This document shows, piece after piece, positions 34,382-45,700 of a DNA stretch of 64,000 bases. The DNA comes from Cladorhizidae sp. MBARI D1340-BT2 (lineage: Eukaryota > Porifera > Demospongiae > Poecilosclerida > Cladorhizidae). The stretch spans positions 32,191,908-32,255,907 of the forward strand of contig JAQNBH010000017.1 in assembly GCA_028752905.1 (NCBI GenBank). The letters are read 5' to 3'. How positions within the stretch are numbered: the first letter of the stretch is position 1; the number at the start of each line of letters is the position of its first letter. The position numbers and the translations under genes are program-made. Below the pieces are notes generated by a model. It was not told the origin of the DNA. It saw only the letters and a list, made by a program, of their open reading frames with translations, and did not search any database.

Positions 34382-34624
34382 TGCAGACGCAAAAGTAGTT
34401 TCCATTGTCAGCCTGCCCAGCATTCGATAATAGTAGGCTGTCGACACTATATTCCTTATCCAGAGTGGCCCTCCCCTGGGATTCCGAGATGTTCCCTTTG
34501 GTGGGGTGGATCCAATATTGGAACTGCAAGCTAGAATTATGCCAACATGACACCTTGACTTCACCTCCTTCTTGGTAATAGTATGGCAGAGGAAAGCTGT
34601 CAGCTCTAAAGATAATTTCTTGAG
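34382..34624 (-). CDS. Ig-receptor exon Ig1 (open)
   Basis: Acceptor TTTTCTAG precedes 34624. The exon enters at phase 1 and encodes a V-like Ig domain: EGGEVKVSCWHNSSLQFQYW (first Cys, Trp) and SNAGQADNGNYFCVC (D-x-G-x-Y-x-C). A strong donor GTGAGT at 34381 gives phase 1, matching Ig2, but cuts directly after the second Cys, before the usual last strand. Unspliced, the frame continues with FVHFMRVGELVMWI and stops at 34332, which looks like the missing strand. No second copy of this exon was found in the window. Confidence 0.65.
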
Positions 34625-34966
34625 CTAGAAAATTATGAGAGAGAGAAAGGAGAGTAAACTATTAATTATGCTCTCTAATTACAGGAGTAATAGTCTATTG
34701 TAAGCCCATGTTCATACATGCACATCTTTCTATGATGTTACGATTTTCCATCATAATAAAACATATAATTAATTACATAATCACACATACATACAACTAC
34801 AGGAAAACTTGAAGGATTCCTGCGTAGTTTGACATAAGGAGAGAGGGGAGGGGAAGGATGAGAACATGTACCATACATTGCTCCACTTCCAAATACCAAC
34901 TACAATGTGTTCATAACTGTACCTCATGACCAATGTACGTGAAGTAGGCACAGTTAATTTGTTTTA

Positions 34967-35269
<303 letters not shown>

Positions 35270-35271
<2 letters not shown>

Positions 35272-35885
35272 ATCACTATTATTCCCTCCTTATATACTGA
35301 CTTAGCCTAGGACTTTGAAGGTGTTGTGATAGCTCCAGAATTTGTGGAGATTTCAAGAGATAAATGGAAATTTCAAGAACAGACAAATGTACAGCTGCAC
35401 TATTTCTGTTTATGTTAAATTACATGCTCAAAATCAGCTACCTTGTGTTTCAGTTGCAAGTGTGAAAGCTAAATGCTTCACCACAGAAACCAGTAATTCT
35501 CTCTTCCCATATTCTTTAGATTGCAATTTCATGAATATCACGTCAACAGATACTTTGTAGATTTCTCTTTCAGAATGTATATGTAATTGTCTTTAGATCA
35601 CAATCAACTAATCTACAGGGGTGTCTTGTCCAGGATACAAAAACAAACCATACAGCACACCACCCAATCCATATATTATGGAAAATACTAAAAACAGAAT
35701 ACAGGAAGTTGAACCGACAATTATCTATACTTAACCACTCACACAACCAACACAAGAGGTAACTTCACAGTATGCCAAGCATTTTTTGGTGTGAAACTGA
35801 ATGTGAAAGCTTTGATCCCCCTAATTGCAGCTGGAAATATATGCAACTACTGGACAAAAACAGCTAGACACTCTCCATCAATTCA
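35270..35885. other. intron 1 of the receptor gene
   Basis: No other exon seen between the signal-peptide exon and Ig1. Confidence 0.5.
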
Positions 35886-35893
35886 ATACTTAC

Positions 35894-35951
35894 AATGTAC
35901 TCCACTTGAGACTAGGCTCAGGAGGACTGCAGCCACGAAAGGGATCTCCAT
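35894..35951 (-). CDS. Ig-receptor signal-peptide exon
   Basis: The ATG at 35951 starts MEIPFVAAVLLSLVSSGVH, a typical secretory signal with a hydrophobic core. The donor GTAAGT follows at 35893. The exon is 58 nt and leaves at phase 1, matching Ig1. Too short for open-frame listings. Together SP-Ig1-Ig2-TM read as a small type I membrane receptor of about 250-330 residues on the minus strand. Confidence 0.75.
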
Positions 35952-36360
35952 TTTTAACTAAACTTTTTCTCTAACAACAAACTAGGCTAAACGAATCAGC
36001 GATTTTATAGTAAACGTACCTCCTAACTTTTCCTAGCTAACTTTCCCTAGCTACAATATTTATGAAAGTGCTGAGGATGTATCTAGTATTGGGGAGAACC
36101 CGCAATGTAGAACGACGATAACAAAGGTGACGTAACCGGAGGTAATTAGCACCGGGAATTCAGAAAAGGCTCGACGGCTTTCGGGGGGGATCCACCATGT
36201 TCAATTAGTAAGTAGGTCATAAGCTGGCGAGGTTAGCCTCTCCTGCACTTCTGGATTGCAACACAGTTCTAACTGGCTAGTGGATAAACACGCGGGGATA
36301 AAAACGGGTGCAGCGGTAGCACACGCGCTTATATATTATACACGGTAGGGTAGTCAACGG
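35952..36360 (-). promoter_or_regulatory. CpG-containing upstream region of the receptor gene
   Basis: Upstream of the signal-peptide ATG the sequence has more CpG and GC than the rest (for example about 36100-36200), with a TGACGTAA word resembling a CRE half-site at about 36128. No clear TATA box could be fixed. Promoter role is inferred from position. Confidence 0.35.
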
Positions 36361-36725
36361 AGGAGAATGTGCTAATGATAATAGAGAGCACACCTAACAA
36401 TATCAAGACAAGTTGCAAATTGTAAGTTCTTGTCAGCTTATGCGTGGTCTCCCTTTAGCATTATAAGAATTCATGCATCTCCTGATGAGCTGACTTGTAG
36501 TGCAGTGTGCTAACAACTTCAAGGGAAGCTATTTCCAAGACTGGAAGAATTTTCCACATGCATATTTGTGTTTCAGAATTTGTCATTTCAATTAATGAGC
36601 AGGGCATCAGGATGTTCAACCAGTTCTCTCTCAGTGTTTCAGCTAGATGCTCTAGCCTAAGACTGTTATTAGTATTTTTATTTATTGTCACAATGTGCCA
36701 TTTATGTGAAGACCTTAACAGGCAT
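36361..36725 (+). repeat. inverted duplication IR-2, left arm part 1
   Basis: Reverse complement of about 47370-47740 (shared words GCATCAGGATGTT, CTTCAAGGGAAGCTATTTCC and GTCACAATGTGCC). The homology resumes at 43170, so 36726-43169 is a later insertion. Confidence 0.8.
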
Positions 36726-37219
36726 CATGCCTCCACATCTAATATTCTTGCCCACCCCCCAATGTCATATATGCAAGTGCTATGACCTTATACTACTACT
36801 AGTAGAGTGAATGAGCAGGTGGAAGTAGACAGAGGAAGAATGGTGTCTGAGCTTCTAGCGAGACCTAGTCTAGAGTATTGTGATGGACAGGAGGACATAA
36901 TGCTTGCAAGAAGTTGAAGTCTGCACAGATGAAAGTGAGTAGGAGGTTGTTGGGGACAAGTAGTATAGAGCAGGTGTGGCAGTACCAGGGGTGGGTGGCT
37001 CAGCCACTCTAAGGTTGGGTGGACCGGGGGTGGCTCAGCTAAGGCTGAATGGGTCAAAACGAGGATGAGGCCCCTTGCGGCCATGAAAAATTATTTTTTA
37101 AATGTTTGTAAATAGCCATTATAAGTTCATGATTTTTGTCACTGTTTTACCATGGTTTGAGTTATGAAATTACACATTACAAATCAAATCTACCAAATAT
37201 TGCATGCCTGTGTTCATTG

Positions 37220-39399
37220 GCATCAATGAATTGACTACTAATATGATTCTGTCCAGTCTATCCTGATGCATATATAAGTTATTAAGACAAAGTTGAGTCA
37301 TTGTAGATCTGAGAGATGGGTTTTGAGACGCCTAAGGGCACTAAATGACCTCTCACTTGTTGCATTCGTTGCTGGCAATACAAGCAACAGCTTCACTAAG
37401 ACGATGACTTCCGAAAATAGATGGTTAGCGGGTTCAGATAGTCCCTTAAGGTATGAAACTATACTTGATAGTGAAATGTCTTCACCCAACTAATTGGACA
37501 GTGTCTTAAGCTGCATCTTAAGGTCATCATAATGAATATTGTCATGATAATGGCTCCTCACAGCTTCCACTTCTTGTTCATGAGGATGTCTTTGGCATAC
37601 TTTGAGGAGTAACTGCTCTAATTTTGAGTAGATTTGGTAACCTGGGTGGTCAAAGCGGTCTTCAATGGACTGTATGCTCAAGTCCAAAGCTTGATAAAAT
37701 ATCCTCCTGTAGTAATCTTCAGGCTGTGATGGAAAATCACCTCCACTGTCACCATCTTCATAGCACCTTGGAAGCTTTCTCTTTCATGGAAGAACAGGAT
37801 CAACCAACATCTACCTCCATTGCCTTCATTTTGACAACCTTCCAAAAAAACCTTGAAGTTATCATCTGTATGCATTCCCTGTAAGGTTTGCTTGACCATT
37901 GTAGCAACTTGCTGGCCTTCTGTTGCAGACAGCTTAAGTGTACGGCTTAAATAGTCTAAATGTCTCAACAACAACTGTGCTAAAGAAATGCCAAAAAAAT
38001 AATCATTTGGGAAGAAATTCCAGTTGTTCGGTCCCTAATTTCAGTATCCTTTACTGCAACAGTCCCTAGCTCCTGAAGAACAGTGTAATTGTCAAGTACA
38101 CTCTTGAGTGAGTCTCCACGCACCGTTCAATGGGTATGACAAAGTTGCTTCAATCCAGGAGTGTCTGGTTCCAATTCTTCTTTTAATTTCCTAAAGATTC
38201 CATCATGCTTCGGTGAAAATTTGACTAACTTACATAATTCATAAGTTGTATCCATTGAATCCCTTAGCAATTTACATTTTTCATAGTGTCTCCTGCAGCC
38301 AGATTTAAGGCATGCCCATAACAATGGGTATATATAGCACGGGGTTCATCATCTCTGCTACTCCACCCTTTGCTCCTGACATTGTGCAGGCCCCATCATA
38401 GCACTGGCCTCTTACCTTGTGTATATATCTTAGTTCAAGGCTAATAATACATCCCTGATTACTGTGTAAATGGTTGTAGCATTTGTACTGTCAAGATGAT
38501 ACAAACCTAAAAGTTCTTCATGTACATCAAGGGTATTGTCTACCAATCGGAAAAACAAAACTAGCTGTTCTTTGTTCGATGCATCATTTGCTTCATCAGT
38601 CATAATAATGTAAAAATATGCTTGCTGCAAATTAGCTGCTATATCACGAAGAACAGTATGTGCCATTAGTGTTATAATTTTATTTTGTATGTCTTTAGAA
38701 ACGTACGTATCATTTTGACGAGTAAGCCATTTTGAGATGTTAGGATTATCAATCGAACGAAGAAGAAACAGCTGATAAAATTTGAATTCTTTGCTGTCAG
38801 TTCCCCATTTCCTCAGAGGAATACCTTGCCTAGCTAGGAACTGTATATTGTCTAAAATTGTTTTCAATATCTGACGATTTCCAGGTTTTTTACTTGCACC
38901 GATGTCAAGAACTCATCGATGCTTGGGTTGGTAAGATAAAAAGGGCTTCATATGCCTCCCTATGATGCTCAGACTCGTGGTATTTCTTTATCTTAGATAT
39001 TCCATCTTTCAAATTGGAAAAGCCAGCATGATATATATCTATATAAAATAAGATTTGGTAGATATTTAGAATATACTTACAAAGGCACTATCTGGTCTTT
39101 TTGAAGCCAAAATCTTCTTTTGAGACACTGCCTTTGTACAAGTATGGCCAAAAATGGCATCCTTCTCTATATCTTAGTGAAGAAATGGGTAATCCTGAAA
39201 CCACTGTGCTTGATAAGATCTCAACCTTGAACCATACTTTCTTCTTGGGGAAATTAAACTTTTTCCCTGGATGAAAAGGTTCACTAACAGCCATCAATCC
39301 ATCTGGCTCTACTTCAGTTGAAAGGTAATAGCCTGTTGACCTTGGAACTATAGTGTAGCTAGTAGAGCTAATTGATTCACTGTCGTGTCTACTGATCAC
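37220..39399 (-). pseudogene. hAT-C transposase, broken
   Basis: From the 3' end upward, the minus strand has an N-terminal piece at 39399-39088 (FPKKKVWFK). The helical block and catalytic core follow at 38867-38430 (FLARQGIPLR, then YIIMTDEANDASNKEQLVLF with the core acidic residues), then 38324-38127 (CKLVKFSPKHDGIFRKLKEE). Last are 37974-37490 and the dimerisation block LPATNATSERSFSALRRLKT at about 37340. Several frameshifts and stops separate the pieces. Same family as D and E. Confidence 0.85.
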
Positions 39400-39400
39400 T

Positions 39401-39458
39401 TAACAGACAATCTATTGTTTGGTCACTATGTAGTGACCAAACAATAGACTGTCTGTTA
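39401..39458. repeat. 28-bp inverted repeat inside hAT-C
   Basis: The arms 39401-39428 and 39431-39458 are reverse complements with one mismatch and a 2-nt spacer. It lies between the transposase start and the right terminus, comparable in form to the hairpin at the end of hAT-A. Confidence 0.9.
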
Positions 39459-40119
39459 CATAAAGAATTTTTTTAGAAAAGTTGGGTGGGCCATGGCCCA
39501 CCCGGCCCACCCTGCTAAGACACCCCTGAGTACAGGGAGATATGGGGTGGAGGAAGCTAGAGGAGAGGAGGGAAGAGATGAAGATTTTGTTTGGTTAAGA
39601 GATTAGAGGTATTGGAACAGAGCAGATTGGTAAGGGAATCAGATGGTGGGAAGAATATGAGGTGTTGAGGAGAAAATATGAGCTAAACAACGAGGATGAG
39701 TCAGTACATAAGTGGGAGGAGAAAGTGAAGGTGAGAAATGAGAAGGATTGAAAGGAGGAAGTAAACAGCAAGAGTAGTTTTATAAATTGGCAAAGAATGG
39801 TGCAGGGCTGGAGAGGTATGTGAGATCATGCATGGTCAGGAAGGTCTGCAGTTGCAATTTAGACTGAAGACTACATCAGCTGGGTTGTTAAAGGATAAGA
39901 AGAGATGTGGGATAGTTATGGATGAGATGTGTATCATGTGTGATAGTAGAGCAGGGGAGGATGTGGGTTACTTCTTGGTAATGTGTGAGGAATTCGAGAG
40001 GCATCAGCTGGTACTGGTGGATGAGGTGGCCAAAATTGTATGGGCTGGAGAGATATAGAAGAGTGGGTAAGGATGAAAAGGTGGCATTGCTGTTGGGCAA
40101 AGGTGTGGAGGGAGTAAGT

Positions 40120-42915
40120 CACTGGCGGTGCGACTGGTCCGGTTGGTCCGGTTTTAACCGGACCACTTTTTGGGGCATTAAATTAATTCGTTTATGGCTT
40201 TATAGTACATATGTACATCTAGGATTCTACCCCAAACTGGTGAACTCTTGCTACTTTGGTTTTTATCACTGGCTTGATCCTGACCTTCCTGAGTACCTGA
40301 ACCACACAAACTCCAAGTAGTGCAACCACATTGGTATTACAATAACATGTATGTATAGGACAGTGAGTCAGAAATGCAGCTATATCCTGTGCCTTCCTGT
40401 CTAGACTTGTCTTCTGAATTGCATCAGCTCAGCTTTGCATTGTGGCAAACAGTTCTAACTTTCACAGGATGGCTGTCCAGGATTTAACTTCATTACCTGA
40501 TCTACCAGAGCAAACTCACCACCCTCCCTCTATCTTTAGCTTTCCCAAGAGGGATTATGGGAAAAAGAGTACTACTTCTTGTAGTTTTAAGCATCATTGG
40601 TTTGTAGCATGGCACTATAATGAGGCCCAGGATGTAGTTTTTTGTCACACCTGTGTGAAGGCTTTCAGTACCAAGAGGATCAAAACCAGTCACAATACAG
40701 CAGCTGCCTCTGTAAGTGTGTAGAACCGTTTAAATCCCATTTTATATGACTGTTCTTCTTATAATATTTATTAGGTCATCAAAGGTTACTGCAATTGGAA
40801 GGATGCGACCAGGTCTTTCAAGAAACACAGAGAATCGAAAACACATGGTGAGGCAGTGGAGGCAATAATTACCTTACCGAAAACCACACCAGATGTTGGT
40901 GAAGTCTTGAATTCTGTTCACAAACGTGCAAAACAAGAAGCAAGAGACATTTTGAGGATCATTATTTCAAGTGTACGCTTTTTAGCTAGACAAGGTCTTG
41001 CTCTACGAGGCCATGATGAAGCAAACTCCAATCTTGTCCAGCTGCTTCGTCTTAGGGCTGAAGATAACCCACACCTTGGTAAATGGTTAGAGCGTAATTG
41101 GAGGAAGTTTACTTCACATGAGAACCAGCATGAATTCCTAGAAGTAATGTCCCATAGTATCTTGAGAAAACTGCTTGGTGACATCCATAATCCCCCCTTT
41201 TTAACTGTCATGGCAGACGAAACCACCGATGTATCCAACAAGATGCAACTTACTTTGGTGATCAGGTGGGTAGATGAAAACTTTGAAGTTAATGGGTTGT
41301 ACAACCTTCTCTCCACTACTGCTGACAGCATCGTATCATCTTTCAAAGATGTTCTTTTGCGTTTTGATACCCACTGCTAAGTTACGTGGTCAGTGATATG
41401 ATGGCTGCAGCACAATGGCTGGTGTAGCTGCTAAGATACAGAAAATTGAGCCCAAGGCAGTGTTTACACACTGCTATGGCCATGCCCTTAATTTGAGTGT
41501 AAATGATACAATTAAAGGGTCTGCTGCTATGAAAGACTGCCTTGATACCTGTTTTGAACTTGTAAAACTTATTAAGTTTTCTCCCAAGCGAGAGGCTATG
41601 CTGAGTAGAATCAAAGAGGAAACAGGAAGTGCATCGCCATCTACAAGGTGGACTGTTCGAGCTGCCAGCATTATGTCAAATTATCAAAATATTCTGAATT
41701 TGTGGGAAGAGGCACTCAGATGCACCACTGACACCGAAATGAAGGCTAGAATTCAGGGTGTTTCGAGTCAACTGGATACTTGCCCATTTCTCTTCAACCT
41801 GACGTTATCAGAAATGATCCTTAGGCACACAGATAGGCTTAGTCAGACCCTGCAAAATCCTGAAATGTCTAGTGTCGAAGGACATGAGGTAGCCATGCTT
41901 ACAGTTAAGACTCTTCAAGGGATGCGTTCAGATAGAGATTTTGATTTGTTTTGGGATAAAATTGAAATGAGTCGAGTCCAATTGGACATTGAAGAAGCTA
42001 CCCTACCAAGAAGGCGAAAGAGAGCACATCGCTATGAAGAAGGAGTTGGTGAAGCAGAGTTTCCAGCAACACCAAAATGTCTATACAGAAGTAAGTATTT
42101 CGAAGTGTTGGATTTAGCTGTGGTAAGCATAACTGACAGATTTGACCAACCTGGCTTCAAGGTTTACTCAAATGTAGAACAACTTCTTTTTAAAGCATGT
42201 TCTGGTGAAGACTGTGAGAGTGAACTGGTTGCTGTATGTAGTTTTTATGGTGAAGATCTTAATCTCCATGATCTTCAATCACAACTCAGGACTTTGCGAA
42301 TGTTGTATGTTGCTAAAAAGGAAGATGAGAAACCATCAATTTCTGGACTGAAATTTGTTCTTCAAAGTCTGAGTCCAGCTCAAAGAACACAAATAGACAT
42401 GGTTTGTCGCACTTTCAAACTACTTATTGTTATGCCTGCTACGAATTATACTTCTGAAAGATCTTTCAGTGCCCTTCGAAGGATCAAAACATATTTGAGA
42501 AGCACCATGTCACAAGCACGACTTAACCACATGATGGTACTTCATTATCACCAAGACAGTACGGACAATTTGGACATAAAAGCCATAGCCAATGAATTTA
42601 TTTGTGCAAAAGAATCACGTCATCATATATTTGCGAAATTTTAATTTCTGTTTCTCTGAATATTATGTTTTAAATACAAAATTTGATTGGTCTTTGTTAT
42701 TTTAGTCAACTGTAAAAGTTGTGAATTTTGAATCTAGCTAACGTCCTGAAATGCTCTCATTTCGATACAAATTAATTTTATGGTGAGATTTAGTTTCATC
42801 CAATACAACCCCTCCCCCCCCCCCCCCCCCCCATCACCCTCACCGCCACCATTTATGTGGACCGCAAAATCCTAATTCTCACCAGACCACTCCAATCTCT
42901 GTCGCTCCGCCTCTG
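40120..42915 (+). mobile_element. hAT-D transposon, nearly intact
   Basis: The left terminus CACTGGCGGTGCGAC and right terminus GTCGCTCCGCCTCTG are inverted repeats (12 of 15 match). AGTAAGT flanks the left end directly (40113-40119) and lies 3 nt beyond the right end (42919-42925). The LINE sequence is continuous without the insert. A palindromic GGTCCGGTTTTAACCGGACC lies just inside the left end, and a C run near the right end (42813-42831). Confidence 0.8.
40469..42644 (+). pseudogene. hAT-D transposase (TTF/BED-like plus hAT core), two lesions only
   Basis: Exon 1 (40469-40711, first ATG with N-terminal family match to element E) encodes FSFPKRDYGKKSTTSCSFKH and VVFCHTCVKAF, a TTF-type zinc finger. 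A 63-bp GT-AG intron (40712-40774) follows. Exon 2 continues in phase with GYCNWKDATRSFKKHRESK, then FLARQGLALRG and VMADETTDVSNKMQLTLVI (core Asp). A frameshift near 41370-41384 and a TGA at 41394 (within RGQ-stop-YDGCSTMAG) are the only breaks. The 409-residue remainder has HCYGHALNLSVNDTIK, STRWTVRAASIMSNY and PATNYTSERSFSALRRIKTY (dimerisation), ending at 42644. Transposases of this type excise and insert the element in the nucleus. Confidence 0.9.
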
Positions 42916-43169
42916 GTCAGTAAGTGATGCAGTGATGGAGGAGGTGAGTGTATGTATTGGGTAGAGAAGTGGTGGCAGAAGAAAAAGGAACTGTTGTATG
43001 GCGAGCTGAGGAATGATCTTTGGTTCCCTCCTCTCCTCCCTCCTTGAGCAGTAGGAAACTCATAACTATTAGTATTTTATTAGTTAAGTAGTGTTGATAA
43101 TAATTATAGATTGTTCTTAGATTTAGTTACTGTTACATGGTCTCACACTGTGCTGTAGTATATGTGGTG

Positions 43170-43650
43170 GCCTTAACAGGCTCAGCAGTTTCAAGATTAA
43201 ATTGTTAATATAGACATCTGTAGATTGATAAGCAAGGGTTTCAAGTTTACTCTGTTTTTCCTGAGGGATTCCAAGTGGCTGCATTGCATCAGAGACTTAA
43301 CTACGCAAATCTAAACAGTTCCCTTGACATCACACACTCCAATTAGAGTCATCAAATCACCCTCGACATCACCCATACTATTTGGACCACTATTGTTTTG
43401 AATAGTATGCTTGATTTTGAACAACCTAGGCATCTAGTATAACATAATTATGATATGTCATGGCTGCAGAAGGTTTGATAGGTATAAAATAATAAGGGAT
43501 ATAGAAAGAGCATATTTAAGTGCTGCATGGTCACTAAATGGATTGGATAGCTCCCAGCAAGTAGATGTGTGGTGGCAGTCAATAATTCATTGTCAGTGTT
43601 CACCAGCATAACATTCCTAAACATGCTAATCCTTTTATTAACTAAAGTTG
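43170..43650 (+). repeat. inverted duplication IR-2, left arm part 2
   Basis: Reverse complement of about 46815-47260 (for example GATTGATAAGCAAGGGTTT against AAACCCTTGCTTATCAATC). Colinear with part 1 once the LINE/hAT insertion is removed. Confidence 0.85.
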
Positions 43651-43760
43651 TTGCTATTTCAGCTCTTCACGTTTTTGGCAAGGCATAAACTTACAACTAG
43701 CTGTATACAAGCTTATAGTCGACCATCAAACCACCTACAGACAGTGAAATATCCTACACA

Positions 43761-43850
43761 GACAGACAGACACACACACACACACATGCACACACACACA
43801 CACACACACACACAAGGATGCGCATACAAAGACACACACACACACCAATA
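43761..43850. repeat. (CA)n microsatellite
   Basis: CA array with short interruptions. Confidence 0.9.
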
Positions 43851-44099
43851 TACCCCTTTCCTTTTGGCTATCTTTCACTCATAACTTTCCAAAATGATTT
43901 CCCCGAATATTATCCACTTCCTGCCCTACCATAATGACCACTAAAAACTTCCCCTGCCTACCCTATAACTGACCTTGCCTTCAACGACCTGCTAATCTCA
44001 GAGCAAACTGTCATATTGGTGGAGTTCTACAGTAGTTATAGTAATGCCTTCTGCAGCACCAATATTAACACCTACAACAAAGTGATTGCATAACAACTG

Positions 44100-44402
44100 T
44101 CTATGGTTAGCCTTGACCTCTGCCTGTCTCCTGATCTGAGCTCACTCCCTGTGCTAATTCTATAACTGCTGATAAAGTATTAAAGTATGCATCTTGAGTC
44201 ACAATAATTAATATACAACACAGAGTGGACTCTCCTAACTGGCCAGATTGTGGTTATCCACTCAGCTCATAACATTACAGCCAATCAGATGACTACACCT
44301 ATTAGGTAACTGTCTGTCTGAGCTTTACATGACTATATAAGTTAATAATATTAGTTAGGGAGCTTGACTGGCTGAGAGTGGATGGCTCGCTAACAAACTT
44401 TC
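44100..44402. other. ~303-bp insertion of unknown type
   Basis: The paralogous site at 24350-24370 runs directly from AACAACTG to AGTGCAACAAG; here about 303 bp intervene. The ends show only a weak inverted GGTTAGC/GCTAAC word pair. There is no clear target duplication. It could be a short element or a rearrangement. Confidence 0.45.
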
Positions 44403-44927
44403 AGTGCAACAAGTAGCTCAAGTTAGTCACAATATAACTGACTTCTGTCAATCACGTACAAAGAGGATTATAAAATATGTGGAACCTCAACAATAGCAAA
44501 TATTAAAATTTTTAAAAAACATACATACACACACACACACATGCACACACGCACACACGATAGTATGGGTACCACAGCAACCACACAGATTGGTCTCCCA
44601 GATGAATGTTGAAATGCATGTCATGCCATGTATTATCAAGTGAAGGGTTAACAAACAGCCTGCACACCATACTTTTCAGCATAATTGTGCTGCTCAGAAG
44701 TACAACCTGTTTCCCCCGAGTTTATGCAGCATAATCCACCAAGACTTAACTGTGCTGAACACTCCATAGTGTAACCATATACAGTGGTAGCTAATGAGAT
44801 AAGGAAGGATCTTGTTTCAGCTGTAGCTCTAGCTTTTTAGTCATATGTACGAGGGGTAATTCCACCTCTTTGGAGTAGTCTGGAGGACCCCTATGTTTAG
44901 TGTCTTCAAAGAAGGAATGCTTTAAAA

Positions 44928-45700
44928 GGGGAGCCGTCTGCACTTTTTAATTTTAATTTTTTAAACCTGTGGTTACAACTTTAGAGCTCAGTAGATTCTG
45001 CAAACTTCATGGTATGGACTTGATATATAGCTCAAAAGATAGGTCTCTCTGTGTGCTCTCTTTTGATACTAAAATATGTTTCATAGGTATAACTATAGGC
45101 AAGTTACTACACCCTAAAGCGGAGGGACTTAAAAAACCTGCACCCCAAAACCGCCGTTGGAAACCATTCTGAGATGCGAAGTGCCAAAAAATTAAAAATG
45201 GTACGAGTGGCTAGAGGAAGCTCTAGAGCATACAATGAGTATATTGAGTAGGCGTGAAAAATTTATTACCTGGTCAAGCGCGCGGTTGGAAAATTGAAGG
45301 CGTTGACAAGGCGTCGCCAAATCAACGCCTTCAATTTTCCAACCGCGCGCTTGACCAGGTAATCAATTTTTCACGCCTACTCAATATACTCATTGTATGC
45401 TCTAGAGCTTCCTCTAGCCACTCGTCCATTTTTAATTTTTTTTGCACTTCGCATCTCAGAATGGTTTCCAACGGCGGTTTTGGGGTGCAGGTTTTTGAAG
45501 TCCCTCCGCTTTAGGGTCTAGTAACTTGCCTATAGTTATACCTATGAAACATATTTTAGTATCAAAAGAGAGCACACAGAGAGACCTATCTTTTGAGCTA
45601 TATATCAAGTCCATACCATGAAGTTTGCAGAATCTACTGAGCTCTAAAGTTGTAACCACAGGTTAAAAAAATTAAAATTAAAAAGTGCAGACGGCTCCCC
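44928..45700. mobile_element. 773-bp foldback element (379-nt arms)
   Basis: Arms 44928-45306 and 45322-45700 are reverse complements with very few differences, around a 15-nt loop that includes GGCGTCGCC. The termini are GGGGAGCCGTCTGCAC and GTGCAGACGGCTCCCC. Host sequence matching 28370-28400 (inverted) continues on both sides, so the element is inserted. The target duplication is ambiguous (AA, or AAGGG if three terminal Gs are shared). It has no protein-coding function; the mirror-image 67-codon frames in the arms are consequences of the palindrome. An older relative is at 15590-16565. Confidence 0.92.

Larger units (their letters stand above)
36986..39528 (-). mobile_element. hAT-C transposon with 5-bp target duplication
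   Basis: It starts CAGGGGTGGGTGGCTCAG and ends GCTAAGACACCCCTG, which are inverted repeats at the outer 8 bp (CAGGGGTG) and loosely beyond. AGTAC flanks both ends (36981-36985 and 39529-39533). Length is 2543 bp. Confidence 0.85.
36726..43169 (+). mobile_element. LINE relic G carrying nested hAT-C and hAT-D
   Basis: Both flanks belong to one arm of IR-2. The non-hAT parts (36790-36985, 39529-40119, 42916-43050) read as pieces of the C-terminal part of a LINE ORF2. The clearest is 39880-40055 with MDEMCIMCDSRAGEDVGYFL and VMCEEFERHQLVLVDE, a C-x2-C...C zinc-knuckle-like end. hAT-C (36986-39528) and hAT-D (40120-42915) are inserted in it. Many stops; dead. Confidence 0.6.

Noticed and set aside
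36788..37084. 98-codon minus-strand frame rich in His and Pro
   Set aside because: It spans the boundary between LINE relic G and hAT-C, so it cannot be one gene.
40918..41346. 142-codon minus-strand frame over hAT-D
   Set aside because: Antisense shadow of the transposase core, whose plus-strand motifs are clear.
41394..41396. TGA in hAT-D as a possible recoded selenocysteine or readthrough
   Set aside because: A frameshift lies a few codons before it, so simple decay explains both; no supporting RNA structure was seen.
44969..45659. Two mirror-image 67-codon frames with nearly identical products
   Set aside because: They are the same sequence read from each arm of the foldback element. 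Similarity of the products follows from the palindrome, and no domain is recognisable.
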